Shown here in pieces: positions 17,446-27,169 of a DNA stretch of 64,000 nt. Within the stretch, counting starts at the first letter, position 1, and every line of letters begins with the position of its first letter. The translations under genes were made by a program, and so were the position numbers. The stretch covers positions 1,836,599 through 1,900,598 of the forward strand of contig MOYA01000001.1 in assembly GCA_001899315.1 (NCBI GenBank), given 5' to 3'. The DNA is from Candidatus Obscuribacter phosphatis. GTDB lineage: Bacteria; Cyanobacteriota; Vampirovibrionia; Obscuribacterales; Obscuribacteraceae. The notes below the pieces were generated by a model. That model was given only the letters and a program-made list of their open reading frames with translations, was not told the DNA's origin and did no database searches.

Positions 17446-19977
17446 TCAAACAGTGTCCCAGTTGGGTCTTTTGCGACCAATATTGTCTTGCTGTTGCACA
17501 AGCTCGATTGAGGTATAGACACCTTGATCTCTATTATCAGCCACTTTCATTGCTTGACCGGCAGATAGACCCATTTTGCTTGCATCTTCGAAACGGTTCT
17601 GGCGATCGTTATATTCATTAAGGGCAGCCACGAGCCTAGACTTAGTAGCGATTAGACTGCCCAGACCATCAAAATTGCCACTCGAGACGCAAGCATCGAT
17701 AGCCGAATCGACCGAGCCTATGGCGTTGATAGCTAAACTTTGATAAGCGCCCGAGGTGATATTGCCGCTGGACGCCGCTGCCGAAACTTGAGTAGCAATT
17801 GAAGAGCCATAGCTAGAGGCTGTACTGGCTTTGCTTGTGCTGCTCTCGTAAGCATCGTCCGAACCGTCGTAGGCGACAGTGTATCCGCCCAGACCGTCAG
17901 AGAATGAAATGCTGTCGCTGTTCCAATCAAAGAGACCCTCATCCCAGATGGTCTTGTCGTCGGACATGCTTACTTGCTGATTACCAAACTGATCATAGCT
18001 GGCAAAGGTTATATTCTCAGGGTCAGACCAGTCAAAAACCTGTTTGCCTTCCACACCGCGAGTGGTGTCGGTGAAGCCCTTTTCGCTGATCTCAGTTTTC
18101 TGAATTTCTTCGCCGCTTGCAGCCCGATAGGTGACGACGTCTTTGCCGCTGGCATCGGCGACGCTCTCTAATTTCTTGCCTTTATCTGGCCCTTCGGTAA
18201 CCGTCTGACTGGCATCGATGGCGGTGCCAGCCTCGTTCAAACCTACTCTAGCTTTGCCATCAAGTGATTCAGCGCGAATTACTCCGTTTTCTTCGACCAA
18301 CTTGAAGTCGCCGAAGCGTCCACCGTAACGCTTCATGAAATCTTGGGCAGACATGGTCATGCCTTCAATAGGCTTGCCTTGGGCATCTAAAACCTTGATC
18401 TGCCCATCAACCAATTCCATACGGCTGCGGCCGTCTTTATTGAAGATGTCGATGCGTCCATCTTCGGCAGCTAGAGCAATTGAGTTGCGAGTATCGACAG
18501 CCTTGGCACCTTCAACCTCTCTGACGGTCTGCAAGGCTGGATTATCGCCAATTGTGCACTGGGTTGAGTCAGGCTTACATGCTTCAATTAAGCGCTTACG
18601 CTCATCATGAGCTGTTTTTGAAAGGTCGACCGATAGACTAAAGATACCGCCGTACTCTTTCTCAAGAGTCTGACTACCCTTAACTCTAGTTGTGATGTTT
18701 TCAGCCTTGTTGAAAAGCTCATAGCTGCCGTCGGGCATGCGACGGACAGTATCGCCGTTCTTTTGGGTCCAGGTTTGATCAAGACCGTCTTTGGTTTTTG
18801 TCACCTTAAGTTCGCCCAGTTCAGGACTGGTAGCGGTTGTGGTGCGGCCTTCTCTCACTACCTTCATACCGTCATCGGTAGTGTATTCATATTTATTCTT
18901 ACTGAGGCGGCCTTCTCCGCGGTCTGACTTTACAGCAGCCGAATCAGGTGTACCGTCTTTGAACGAAACTGTCTCAACCGAGACGCCTTGTTCACTCTTG
19001 AGCTTATTAGTGACATCCGAAACCGAACCTGCCCCCTTCATGGCGGTGGCAAACTTGGTGTCGTATTCGTTATATAAGGAGGTGTAAATGTTCTTGGTAC
19101 CTTCCACCAATAACTTAGCCCCGGAGTACTCATAGAGCTTGCCGGTTCCCCATTTAAATGTCTCCCAAATTGAACTATCTTGGGCGTCGGCCGGCTTGTC
19201 TACCGGTTTATCTGCGGGTTTATCAGCGGACTTATCAGCAGTCTTATCAGCAGTCTTGGGGTCGCCTTCGGCAGGCTTGGCGGCATCGGCAGGCTTATTA
19301 GAAGAGCCTAGCCCAACAAAATTCAAAGCAGAGTCATAGGCATTGCCGATACTAGAGAGAATTCCTCCGCCGTTCTCGACCTTCTTATCGGCGCTGGCCT
19401 CCGAGGCCACAGCTGCCTCTGGTTTGTCGCCGCCCTTGGTGTCTGCGGCTTTATTGACCACTGGTGCGGTGGCATCAGGTTGGAAAAGCGGTGTGGTTGG
19501 ATTGAAATTGAGAGTACCGGCGGAAGCAAGTTTGTCAGAGCCATTTTTGAACTCTATTGGTTTGCCGGCTAAAGCCAATTCAGCAGGCACGGCCACACCC
19601 AAGATACCTTTGGCACCTTCGCGTGCAGCTTTGTACTTATCTATGCAAGCTTTCTTGAGTGAGTCATATGCTTCATCGCACATTCTCTCAATACCGCTGC
19701 GCTCATCCTTATCTTCAGGCTTTTCGGCTTTCTTGTCGCCTTCGGCTTTCTCTTCAGGCTTAGTTTCACCAGAGGCTTTCTTATCAGCCTCAGGCTTACT
19801 TGCATTTTCATCAGCTTTCTTTTCGCCGCCATCGGCAGGCTTGGCCGGCGCTGCCGCCTCTTGAGCCAACTTAGCCGAAGCGTCAGCGTTCTCCTTAGCT
19901 GGCTCGGCAGCTTTATCTGCTCCAGGCTTTTTAGCTGGATCTTCTACTTTATCTTTAGCTTGAGGTGCATCGGCCAT
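17446..19977 (-). CDS. 843-aa Lys/Ala/Asp-rich protein with beta-repeat body
   Basis: Not recognised. Residues 1-105 and 160-270 are charged low complexity made of Ala-Asp-Lys-Pro units (DKPADKPVDKPAD). Residues 300-640 alternate short strands and turns in the manner of RHS/YD-like or similar beta-repeat proteins (GDTVRRMPDGSYELFN, EDGRIDIFNKDGRSRM). Residues 690-820 are Ser/Ala-rich helices. There is no signal peptide and only a few cysteines (CKPDSTQC). The ATG has GGAG 10 nt upstream. It is a single gene, convergent with the Sm-like gene's upstream side and divergent from the lipoprotein. Composition and repeats fit a secreted or surface-associated protein, but export is not shown. Confidence 0.7.
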   Translation of the reverse strand: MADAPQAKDKVEDPAKKPGADKAAEPAKENADASAKLAQEAAAPAKPADGGEKKADENASKPEADKKASGETKPEEKAEGDKKAEKPEDKDERSGIERMCDEAYDSLKKACIDKYKAAREGAKGILGVAVPAELALAGKPIEFKNGSDKLASAGTLNFNPTTPLFQPDATAPVVNKAADTKGGDKPEAAVASEASADKKVENGGGILSSIGNAYDSALNFVGLGSSNKPADAAKPAEGDPKTADKTADKSADKPADKPVDKPADAQDSSIWETFKWGTGKLYEYSGAKLLVEGTKNIYTSLYNEYDTKFATAMKGAGSVSDVTNKLKSEQGVSVETVSFKDGTPDSAAVKSDRGEGRLSKNKYEYTTDDGMKVVREGRTTTATSPELGELKVTKTKDGLDQTWTQKNGDTVRRMPDGSYELFNKAENITTRVKGSQTLEKEYGGIFSLSVDLSKTAHDERKRLIEACKPDSTQCTIGDNPALQTVREVEGAKAVDTRNSIALAAEDGRIDIFNKDGRSRMELVDGQIKVLDAQGKPIEGMTMSAQDFMKRYGGRFGDFKLVEENGVIRAESLDGKARVGLNEAGTAIDASQTVTEGPDKGKKLESVADASGKDVVTYRAASGEEIQKTEISEKGFTDTTRGVEGKQVFDWSDPENITFASYDQFGNQQVSMSDDKTIWDEGLFDWNSDSISFSDGLGGYTVAYDGSDDAYESSTSKASTASSYGSSIATQVSAAASSGNITSGAYQSLAINAIGSVDSAIDACVSSGNFDGLGSLIATKSRLVAALNEYNDRQNRFEDASKMGLSAGQAMKVADNRDQGVYTSIELVQQQDNIGRKRPNWDTV

Positions 19978-20045
19978 CTAAAGCAAACTCCAATAACCCT
20001 GTCCGCCAGGTGATTCTTCTCAAATTTTCGAAACAACCAAAGGTG

Positions 20046-20087
20046 GGGCAGGGCAGAGCCTAGTAATTGTTGTTATTCTGCCCGCCC
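20046..20087. promoter_or_regulatory. GC-rich inverted repeat in the divergent intergenic region
   Basis: GGGC-A-GGGCAGA (20046-20057) is complementary to TCTGCCCGCCC (20077-20087) with a single bulged base and a 19-nt loop. It lies about 70-110 bp upstream of the minus-strand 843-aa gene. There is no T-run on either side, so it is more likely a leader structure or operator than a terminator. Confidence 0.45.
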
Positions 20088-20258
20088 TAGCGCCACTTGT
20101 CAACACAATTTCATCTTCTTGATTTCGTATTTTTCCCATCGCCCACCCAGTTCAGGCAAAGTGGTTATAAAATCCTATAAGTAACTGGCACTATAGGGCC
20201 ACTATCTAGTCCAGTATCCAGATATCCAGTCATATGGAATCGCACTTAGGGGGATGAA

Positions 20259-21179
20259 ATGAGCCGCAATATGGGATGGTCGAGATTGATAATGCTTATC
20301 TCGCTCTCGCTATGCCTGATACCCCTCTTGAGCGCTTGCCAGACCATAAAGCTGAGCGACAAAGCCGGGGCAGGCTCCACAGGCACTACAAGCTCAGGTC
20401 AAAGCGGGGGCGCTGCTCAAACTTCCACCGATGTGAGCGGTCCCTGGCAAATTTCATATGAAGTCAATCAAGAGCCTAGATCTGCCCACCTTAACCTCGT
20501 GCAGACGGGCAATACTTTTGAAGGAACTGGCACAGACGACCACGATGGACAAAATTTCGTCGTTTCTAAAGGTGTGATCACCGGCAACCATATTAGCTTT
20601 CATAAGCGTTACCATGTCGACGAGAATCCCAATCTGCCCCCGATCGTTTATCAAGGCAGCTTTGAAATGGCCAAAACCGAGACTTATAGCGGTCCATATA
20701 TGTCCGGCACCTATAACCTCGCCAAAGCCGGTACCAATATTGGCGGTAAGTGGGATGGACAAAAAGAAGGGGCAGCCACCAGTTCGGCCCAGGCTCCAGT
20801 AGAAAACCCGCCGCCGCAGCCGGTCAATACCGGCAAAGCCCCCCACCTATCAGGCAAATGGGATGCCGGCTATGAGTTCGAATTCAAAACAGTGCATTCA
20901 AGCATCTATTTAGAACAAGACGGTCCCAAGCTTGTCGGTCATGGCATAGACAAAAACTCAAAGGAAACCTTTAGCCTGCAGGGTAACTACAAGTTTCCCG
21001 ACATTAGATTTGTCCTTAAATACAATGCCGTCAAGGGTCCTAAGGGCAAAAGCAAGCCCGAGCGCAAACTGGAATTTAGAGGCACGGTCTCGGTGGTGAA
21101 CGAGGCTGAGTACCAGGGACCGCGCTTAGAAGGCAAGACAAACGGCGGTGGGGCCTGGATGGCCGAAATAGTTAAATAG
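20259..21179 (+). CDS. Lipoprotein with two repeated beta domains
   Basis: The N-terminus is a lipoprotein signal (hydrophobic core then LLSAC, Cys27). After a Gly/Ser/Thr linker come two related beta-rich modules: residues about 62-160 (GPWQISYEVN...SAHLNLVQTGNTFEGTG) and about 198-306 (GKWDAGYEFEF...SSIYLEQDGPKLVGHG). Each starts with W-x-x-x-Y/F strands and ends in a GTxN/GxVS strand, so the gene probably arose by internal duplication. GGGGGA precedes the ATG. The 3' end, including the stop codon, lies in a 20-bp tandem repeat. Function unknown; location in the outer membrane or periplasm is inferred. Confidence 0.75.
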   Translation: MSRNMGWSRLIMLISLSLCLIPLLSACQTIKLSDKAGAGSTGTTSSGQSGGAAQTSTDVSGPWQISYEVNQEPRSAHLNLVQTGNTFEGTGTDDHDGQNFVVSKGVITGNHISFHKRYHVDENPNLPPIVYQGSFEMAKTETYSGPYMSGTYNLAKAGTNIGGKWDGQKEGAATSSAQAPVENPPPQPVNTGKAPHLSGKWDAGYEFEFKTVHSSIYLEQDGPKLVGHGIDKNSKETFSLQGNYKFPDIRFVLKYNAVKGPKGKSKPERKLEFRGTVSVVNEAEYQGPRLEGKTNGGGAWMAEIVK

Positions 21180-21320
21180 AAGCTGAAATAGTTAAATAGA
21201 AGCCGAAATAGTTAAATAGAAGCCGAAATAGTTAAATAGAAGCCGAAATAGTTAAATAGAAGCTGAAATAGTTAAATAGAAGCCAGAGTAATTAACTAAA
21301 AGCCGAATTACTCAACTAAA
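21161..21320 (+). repeat. 20-bp tandem repeat (8 units) spanning a stop codon
   Basis: Units of GCCGAAATAGTTAAATAGAA type run every 20 bp from 21161 to 21280 almost without change (only C/T at one place), and two decayed units follow at 21281-21300 and 21301-21320. The first unit encodes the last residues and the TAG stop of the lipoprotein, so the array copies the gene's own 3' end. The array stops at the end of the convergent kbl gene (21322). Confidence 0.95.
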
Positions 21321-21321
21321 T

Positions 21322-22581
21322 CTAGATGACGCCCAGTTTCTTTCCGACTTTGGCAAAAGCGGTGAGCGCTCTATCGAGGTCTTCTACACTATGGGCGGCC
21401 GAGATTTGCACGCGCAGTCTGGCTTCACCCTTGGGCACGACAGGATACCAGAGACCCCTGACATAGACGCCTTCATCTAATAGAAGGTTGGACATATCTT
21501 GGGCAATGGAAGCTTCGCCGACCATGACAGGCACTATGGGGTGAACGCCGGGCAAGATAGTGAAGCCGATACGCTGCACTTCTTTTCTAAAATAGTCGGT
21601 GTTTTGATGCAGCTTCTCCACCAAAGCACTGTCTTCTTCCAAAATATTGAGCGCCTCGATGGCGGCGCAGACAATGGTGGGAGGCAAAGAATTAGAGAAG
21701 GTGTAAGGTCTTGATTTTTGCCTCATATAGTCGATCAAGACTTTCTTACCGGCAATGAAACCACCGGCGGCACCACCCAGAGCTTTACCGAGTGTGCCGG
21801 TGATCACATCTATCTTGCCGTGCACGCCGCAGTGTTCGGGAGTACCACGACCGGTGGCGCCGAGCACACCGGTGGAATGTGATTCATCAACAAAGAGCAA
21901 GGCATCATTGGCTTTGGCTAGCTCGACAAATTCCTTGAGGGGGGCGAACTCACCTTCCATGCTGAAGACACCGTCGGTGGCAATAACAGATAGCCTGTAG
22001 TCTTTTGCCTTATCTTCTGCAATGAAGGTCTTGAGCTGTTCCATGTCATTGTGTTTGTAGGCGCGCAAATCTGTGGTCTTGACGGCAATGCGCGAGAGCC
22101 TGATACCGTCGATGATGCTGGCATGGTTGAGGGCATCGGAATAAATGACATCGCGATAGTCTTTCATGCCTAGGTCGGAACCGACTAAAGCAGCAAAGAA
22201 GGCTTCGTTGGCGGCAAAGCAAGAAGAGTGAAGAATAGCCGACTCCACTCCAAGAAAGCGGGCAATACGCTCTTCCAGTTCAAGATGTATTTTCTGGGTG
22301 CCGCAAATAAAGCGCACCGAAGCTAGACCATAACCATATTTCTCAAGCCCTTTCTTGGCCGCCTCTTGAATGCGGGGATGGTTTGCCAGACCAAGATAAT
22401 TGTTGGAAGCAAGCATCACCTGGCTGCGACCAGCTGCCTGCACAACACCGCCTTGATGGCTATCCACCGGCACTTCCAATTTATAGGTTTTGGCTTCTTT
22501 TGAACGGTTCAGCTCTTCTTCCAGACTTTTATAAAGAGCCTTAGGTGCCATTTTCTTGGCGGCGGTGCTGTTCTGACTCAT
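21322..22581 (-). CDS. kbl: Glycine C-acetyltransferase (2-amino-3-ketobutyrate CoA ligase)
   Basis: A PLP enzyme of the alpha-oxoamine synthase family that cleaves 2-amino-3-ketobutyrate with CoA into glycine and acetyl-CoA. Seen: the N-terminal [11 protein letters not shown] motif, [17 protein letters not shown], and the PLP lysine Lys266 in [13 protein letters not shown]. The length of 419 aa suits Kbl. The ATG at 22581 is chosen over an upstream TTG because AGAGGTG lies 5-6 nt before it. The threonine dehydrogenase gene ends 34 nt upstream on the same strand, which makes Kbl much more likely than the related serine palmitoyltransferase or BioF. Confidence 0.93.
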   Translation of the reverse strand: MSQNSTAAKKMAPKALYKSLEEELNRSKEAKTYKLEVPVDSHQGGVVQAAGRSQVMLASNNYLGLANHPRIQEAAKKGLEKYGYGLASVRFICGTQKIHLELEERIARFLGVESAILHSSCFAANEAFFAALVGSDLGMKDYRDVIYSDALNHASIIDGIRLSRIAVKTTDLRAYKHNDMEQLKTFIAEDKAKDYRLSVIATDGVFSMEGEFAPLKEFVELAKANDALLFVDESHSTGVLGATGRGTPEHCGVHGKIDVITGTLGKALGGAAGGFIAGKKVLIDYMRQKSRPYTFSNSLPPTIVCAAIEALNILEEDSALVEKLHQNTDYFRKEVQRIGFTILPGVHPIVPVMVGEASIAQDMSNLLLDEGVYVRGLWYPVVPKGEARLRVQISAAHSVEDLDRALTAFAKVGKKLGVI

Positions 22582-22615
22582 GAGTTCACCTCTTACAATT
22601 CTTGAATTTATCAAA

Positions 22616-23830
22616 CTAGGGCGTAAAGACCAGTTTCATCTCTTGCCCGCTCACCAAAAGATCAAAGGCTGTGCTGTAATCTTCCAAAGCCCAGGTCTTA
22701 GAACATATGATTCTATCCATCCTCTCCTGCAAGCCATTGTGATTTGTCTTGAGCAGTTGCAACATGGTCTCCCAAGTATCAAACATCTTGCGACCAAAGA
22801 TGCCTTTCACCGTCACACCTTTCCAAATCACACCATTGGCGATATCAAAATTGTTGAGCGGTTTTCTGGCAATACCCAAAAGAATAACGGTGCCGCCATT
22901 GCGCACAATCTTGAAAGCATCTGTATAAGCACTGGGAGAGCCGGACATCTCCAGAACCACATCCACTCCATTGGCGCCTGTTTCATTCTTTTCGACAGCC
23001 TTGTAGAGTTCGCCGGTACCTTTGCCTACATCAAAGCAATACTTCACACCAAATTCTTCAGCCAAACTAAAGCGTCTTTCCACATCGGCGGCTTCGGTTA
23101 GATAGATGCGAGCCGCACCAAAGTCACGGCACAAAAGCGCCGCCATCAGCCCCAGAGGACCAGCGCCTAGAATGGCCACCGATTTACCTCGCACATCGGC
23201 TTCAGAGACTGTATGCACAGCATTGCCGAAAGCGTCGAGCAGAGCGCCAATTTTGGGAGGCAGTTGGGAAGTGTCGCCGCCTTTACCCAGCATAATCACA
23301 TTTTTGTAAGGCAAGGTGACCGAATCGGCAAAGCAACCGTCTAGGTGCACGCCCTTTACTTTTACCGATGTACAAATATGTTCATTGCCGCTGCGACAAA
23401 GCAAACAATGCCCGCAAGATAAATGCATCTCGGCAGTGACATAATCGCCTTTCTGTATGCGCATATGCTCGGGGGCGGAATGACTGGCAGCCGCAGCCGC
23501 CTCACCGACTTCCTCTACTATGCCGCAAAATTCATGACCTACTACTATAGGTGCATACTTTCCATCTTCCACATAGCGACGCATCTCATTGCGAATACCT
23601 TCACTCTGGGCACTGGTGTAAATACTTTTATCTGTGCCGCATACAGCTGTGGCCAGAACCCGAATCTTAACCTCGTCCAATCTGCAGACCGGAGACTTAT
23701 GGTCTTTGACAAAAGTGAGACCATCTTTATCAAGGTCTTCTTTAACCAGACACTTCATCAAACTGTCTTTGCCCCTCTGTGTCAAACCCGCATCACTTGT
23801 GCTTTTCGCGCCGTCAGCCACAATGCCCAT
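22616..23830 (-). CDS. tdh: Zinc-dependent L-threonine 3-dehydrogenase-like enzyme
   Basis: A medium-chain dehydrogenase. Catalytic zinc ligands are visible at Cys64 (AVCGTD) and His99-Glu100 (VGHEFCG), the structural zinc site at Cys139, Cys142, Cys145 and Cys153, and the NAD motif [15 protein letters not shown] near 215. At 404 aa it is longer than E. coli Tdh (341 aa) because of an N-terminal extension and an Ala-rich loop ([11 protein letters not shown]). It oxidises L-threonine to 2-amino-3-ketobutyrate, the substrate of the adjacent Kbl. The assignment among zinc alcohol dehydrogenases rests on that neighbour. The ATG follows GGGAG. Confidence 0.85.
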   Translation of the reverse strand: MGIVADGAKSTSDAGLTQRGKDSLMKCLVKEDLDKDGLTFVKDHKSPVCRLDEVKIRVLATAVCGTDKSIYTSAQSEGIRNEMRRYVEDGKYAPIVVGHEFCGIVEEVGEAAAAASHSAPEHMRIQKGDYVTAEMHLSCGHCLLCRSGNEHICTSVKVKGVHLDGCFADSVTLPYKNVIMLGKGGDTSQLPPKIGALLDAFGNAVHTVSEADVRGKSVAILGAGPLGLMAALLCRDFGAARIYLTEAADVERRFSLAEEFGVKYCFDVGKGTGELYKAVEKNETGANGVDVVLEMSGSPSAYTDAFKIVRNGGTVILLGIARKPLNNFDIANGVIWKGVTVKGIFGRKMFDTWETMLQLLKTNHNGLQERMDRIICSKTWALEDYSTAFDLLVSGQEMKLVFTP

Positions 23831-24002
23831 ACACCTTGTTCTCCCTGAAGACTGACTAAATTATTGAAACTATGCAAATTTACTTCACAAAGAGCCAATT
23901 GCTCAAGCCGTGAAAAGACATGACAAATAACTCAGCTAAAACCCTTATAGACTCAAGATATAGAGCCTTAGCGTTTCTTTAGTTGCCAAGAACGGATGAC
24001 GC

Positions 24003-24040
24003 ACATAAAGTGAGGTCACACCTCAACAATATCTTTATGT
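24003..24040 (+). promoter_or_regulatory. Nested inverted repeat upstream of the 115-aa gene
   Basis: ACATAAAG (24003-24010) pairs with CTTTATGT (24033-24040), and inside it TGAGGT (24011-24016) pairs with ACCTCA (24020-24025) around CAC, leaving a 7-nt bulge on one side. The arms are perfect. It ends 42 bp before the ATG at 24083, where an operator or a leader hairpin would sit. There is no T-run. Confidence 0.55.
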
Positions 24041-24082
24041 TTAGTGGCGGTATTAAGCGGGTTTTATAAGGGGAATAACTAA

Positions 24083-24430
24083 ATGAATTTCGATCCGGCT
24101 TCACACGAGAGCAGCGATTTCTTTGAATTTGTCGAAATTACAGATACATCTGATTACTTCGATTACACTCCGCCGTCTTCACTGGTAGAAGCCACCGTGG
24201 TTGATGCCATCATCATGGGTAGTGGCGGTCCAGAAAATGGTCCAATCACAGACGCCGGGCTGCGCTTTGTCAGACACATCATCTCGCAGTCGAAGGCAAG
24301 CAATGCCGGTTTCTTGCCCAATCTCAAAGACCTAAATTGCATAAAAGAACTGGCGCGCGACTTTATACACAACTGCGGCGGCGGCACCGGAGCCTTAGAA
24401 ACGATGTACACAGTTATGCATCTGCAATGA
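24083..24430 (+). CDS. Small acidic protein of unknown function
   Basis: A 115-aa soluble protein with an aromatic/acidic N-terminus (SSDFFEFVEI, SDYFDY) and a helical C-terminal half (AGLRFVRHIISQSK, CIKELARDFIHNCGGG). No family is recognised. AAGGGGAA precedes the ATG at good distance, and the upstream gap carries a strong nested inverted repeat, both of which argue that it is real. It converges on the thioredoxin gene with 8 nt between stops. Confidence 0.6.
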   Translation: MNFDPASHESSDFFEFVEITDTSDYFDYTPPSSLVEATVVDAIIMGSGGPENGPITDAGLRFVRHIISQSKASNAGFLPNLKDLNCIKELARDFIHNCGGGTGALETMYTVMHLQ

Positions 24431-24438
24431 TGACAGTG

Positions 24439-24972
24439 CTATTTTTGCAAGAACTCGCTGAGAGTCTCTTGATAGTCAGGCGCTTCTTTGAAGCCTCTAA
24501 TCTGATTGAGCACCTGACCGTTCGGTGAAAAAACAACCCCCCTAGGATATGAATCAACGCCCAGCTTCTCAGCAAGCGCTTCGTTTGCCTGACTGGCTTC
24601 GGCGTTGATTTTCAGGGGCACAAAATTTTTGTTCAAGAAGGCGGCAAAGTCTTTGTCGACAAAAGTCTTTTTGTCTAAGACCTGGCACCAATAACACCAG
24701 TCGGTATAAAAGTCGGCAAAAATAGGCTTGCCTGTGCGAGCGCTCTCAGCCTTGGCTTTTTCAAAATCATTGAACCAATTCACAGCCTCTTTTTTGTCTT
24801 TATCTGCCGACTTAGTCTCTTCAGACTGAGATTTTTCAGTTTGAGCCTCTGATGTCTGGGCGCAAGCTGAATGCAAGTCGGGATAAGTAAAGACCGCCCC
24901 GGTCAAGCCGAGACCAAGCATAATAGCGGCAGAGAATGCCAAGACCGGCACTTTGGGAGAAATTTTTCGCAT
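24439..24972 (-). CDS. Exported thioredoxin-fold protein
   Basis: Residues 1-35 form a signal peptide or anchor (RKISPKVPVLAFSAAIMLGLG). After a Lys/Glu/Ser linker comes a thioredoxin domain of the DsbD-gamma type: FADFYTDWCYWCQVLDKKTF with the redox pair Cys93-Cys96, and the cis-Pro region DSYPRGVVFSPNG. The WCYWC active site resembles DsbD-gamma and thioredoxin_7 proteins rather than cytosolic thioredoxin. A role in reducing envelope disulfides is likely. The ATG at 24972 is preferred over an in-frame upstream start because GAGGT lies 7 nt before it. Confidence 0.85.
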   Translation of the reverse strand: MRKISPKVPVLAFSAAIMLGLGLTGAVFTYPDLHSACAQTSEAQTEKSQSEETKSADKDKKEAVNWFNDFEKAKAESARTGKPIFADFYTDWCYWCQVLDKKTFVDKDFAAFLNKNFVPLKINAEASQANEALAEKLGVDSYPRGVVFSPNGQVLNQIRGFKEAPDYQETLSEFLQK

Positions 24973-25058
24973 AGCAGTTACCTCACCAAGAGATTGACGC
25001 GACAACCACCTGGTTGTTTCGGGTATTTTGATTTAAGCAATCTAATTTTACAGATTGA

Positions 25059-26918
25059 CTATTTGGCTTGGCTGAACAACTTGGCTCTGACGATTTTTAG
25101 GGGTGGAAATCCCTGAGCCAGGAAATTGTCGTGAAACTCTTTGAGGGAGAATTTGTCACCCTTGAGTTGTATGTACTCGTCCCTCATTTTGAGAATCTCT
25201 AATTTGCCGAGAGTATAAACAAGATAAGTGGGGTCTTTGGTGCCGCGGCGAGTTTCTCTTTCGGCATTAGCCTGTTCCATATAGCCTTCTTTGACAAAGA
25301 ACTGCTTGCCCTGCTGAAAAGTCATGCCCCGGGTATGCATTTGTATGCCCACGATATAGCGACAAACACGCAGTAAAGCATCGTGCACCTGCACCATTGC
25401 CAACTTGTAATCAGGTTTATTTCCAGCCTGGGTGCGAGAGCCGTCTTGTCTGAGACCGTCATCGACCATCATTTCTTCACAGTAATGAGCCCAACCCTCG
25501 GCATTAGAGCTGCAACCCAAGAGCTTACGCACCTTGGAAGGGGCTTTTTTCACCCAAAGAAATTGCACATAGTGACCAGGGTAAGCTTCGTGCACCGAAG
25601 TATTGATGATATCGGCATAACTAAAGAAGCGCAGATGTTCTTCAATCCGTTTGGCGTCCCAATTCTTCTCAGCCGGCGTCACATAATAGAAAGCCTCTTT
25701 GGCCTTTAATTCGTAGGGTCCGGGTGTATCCATCGAGGCAAAAGTCAGTGCGCGCAAATAAGATGGACTCTCAGCCACAGTCACTCTGTCTTGGCTGGGC
25801 AAGCTCACAATATTATTTTCCAAGAGATAAGAGCAAAGTTTATCAAGACAATTCTGGGTGGAAGCCACCAGTTGCTCTGAGTTTGGATGCTCCCGGGCAA
25901 TATCTTCAAAGATGGCTTCGGGACTGCGCTCTTTATCAATCAAACGACCAAGCTCGATAAAGCGTGCCTGCAAGCGCCTCAGTTCGCTATAGCCTCGATT
26001 GAGCAGACTGTTCAGGTCTTCGTCAACCATCTCATCGCAGTGCAATTTACGCCTATAGTTTGCCTCACCGATGGCAAACTGTCCTTTAGCTTGGGGCAGA
26101 ACTTTTGCTTTCAAGAACTTTTCATACAAATCCAGCTCTTGCAATACTCGCCCCGAGGCTCTCTTGTAGCGTGCCAACAAGACCTTATCTTGCACCGATT
26201 GGAAAGCTTCGGGTATGGTGCTTTCGATCATAGAACGGCTGCCCTTGAGCTGCTCCAGAGCCACTTGGGCATAAATGGGCGGCACTGCTGCCGGTTTGAT
26301 ATTAAGCCTGGCAGCCTGAAAGATTTTCTCGGGAGCCTGCTCCAACCTTTCACAAACACTGAGTAACCGTTCTGAGGCTGGTGCAAAATTGCGTTTTGCC
26401 AGAGAAAAGACCGAATCGGCTAGCAAGGAAGGATAGCGGTCTGGGTCGCGCTCCAGCCAACGCAGTTGCTCTTGTTCGAATATTTGGCCTTCGGTAAAGG
26501 CAATGAGCATTTGCAGGTCAAGCTTTTCATCAAGGTTGAGCTTACTGTTTTTGTCTGCCTCTATTGCCTGAAAGCGCCGCAGAAAAGCCTTATTGGCGGC
26601 TAAATTGCTCTTGATCGCCTGGGGTCTGAGATCTTCCAGCAGCCTATCATATTGATGAAAGCCGACTGCAGTGGCCCAACTTGGTGAAACCCTGAAAACA
26701 TGGCTGAAGTATTCTTCGACATAAGCACTTTGACCAACTTTGCCTTCGAATGCTTTATGAACCTTTGCATTTGCTTTTGCCTTTGCTTTGTTAGATTTAG
26801 CCAAAACTGCTTGGGCAAGCGAAAGATTGGAGTAAGTTGCCAAAGTAAGCGTAGAAAGAGCGAGGGCGATAACTTTCTTTCCAGACAAAAGCGAATGTTT
26901 TTGCAAATTTTTTCTCAT
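25059..26918 (-). CDS. DUF885 family exported metallopeptidase-like protein
   Basis: A 619-aa protein with an N-terminal signal peptide (KKVIALALSTLTLATYSNLSLAQA). The DUF885 hallmark HEAYPGHY is at His443-Glu444, with the second histidine at 449, followed by SNAEGWAHYCEEMM (a conserved Glu/His block), QVHDALLRVCRYIVGIQMH and the C-terminal GxPPLKIVRAKLF. The family looks like a gluzincin-type zinc peptidase acting on short peptides or esters, but few members have a known substrate. AGGGGA precedes the ATG. It follows the thioredoxin gene's upstream side by 86 nt on the same strand, and both products are exported. Confidence 0.85.
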   Translation of the reverse strand: MRKNLQKHSLLSGKKVIALALSTLTLATYSNLSLAQAVLAKSNKAKAKANAKVHKAFEGKVGQSAYVEEYFSHVFRVSPSWATAVGFHQYDRLLEDLRPQAIKSNLAANKAFLRRFQAIEADKNSKLNLDEKLDLQMLIAFTEGQIFEQEQLRWLERDPDRYPSLLADSVFSLAKRNFAPASERLLSVCERLEQAPEKIFQAARLNIKPAAVPPIYAQVALEQLKGSRSMIESTIPEAFQSVQDKVLLARYKRASGRVLQELDLYEKFLKAKVLPQAKGQFAIGEANYRRKLHCDEMVDEDLNSLLNRGYSELRRLQARFIELGRLIDKERSPEAIFEDIAREHPNSEQLVASTQNCLDKLCSYLLENNIVSLPSQDRVTVAESPSYLRALTFASMDTPGPYELKAKEAFYYVTPAEKNWDAKRIEEHLRFFSYADIINTSVHEAYPGHYVQFLWVKKAPSKVRKLLGCSSNAEGWAHYCEEMMVDDGLRQDGSRTQAGNKPDYKLAMVQVHDALLRVCRYIVGIQMHTRGMTFQQGKQFFVKEGYMEQANAERETRRGTKDPTYLVYTLGKLEILKMRDEYIQLKGDKFSLKEFHDNFLAQGFPPLKIVRAKLFSQAK

Positions 26919-27169
26919 TTAAGTATCCCCTTGATATCGGACGGCTAACGGCGAAGCTTCAACCCGTCAAGGGGTTCGCATTTTAGAGATGTTCAGTTTA
27001 TAGCTTTCAGCAAATAAAGAAACAATTACGGAACAGCAAAAGCATGAAAATAAGAAGTCAAATTACGAATTGCATGTTCCTTGAAGCTACTTAGTAACAA
27101 TCTGGCAATCCAGCATCTTATCTATGTAGAATTTGGAAGTACGTGTCGCGAGGGTATCCAAAAGGTCAT

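Noticed and set aside
19343-19864. Plus-strand open frame of 173 codons rich in Ser/Ala/Leu
   Set aside because: It is antisense to the Lys/Ala/Asp-rich N-terminus of the 843-aa gene and reflects its codon bias.
21161-21320. Regular repeats that could be mistaken for a CRISPR array
   Set aside because: The 20-bp units are directly adjacent with no spacers and begin inside a coding region; no cas gene is present.
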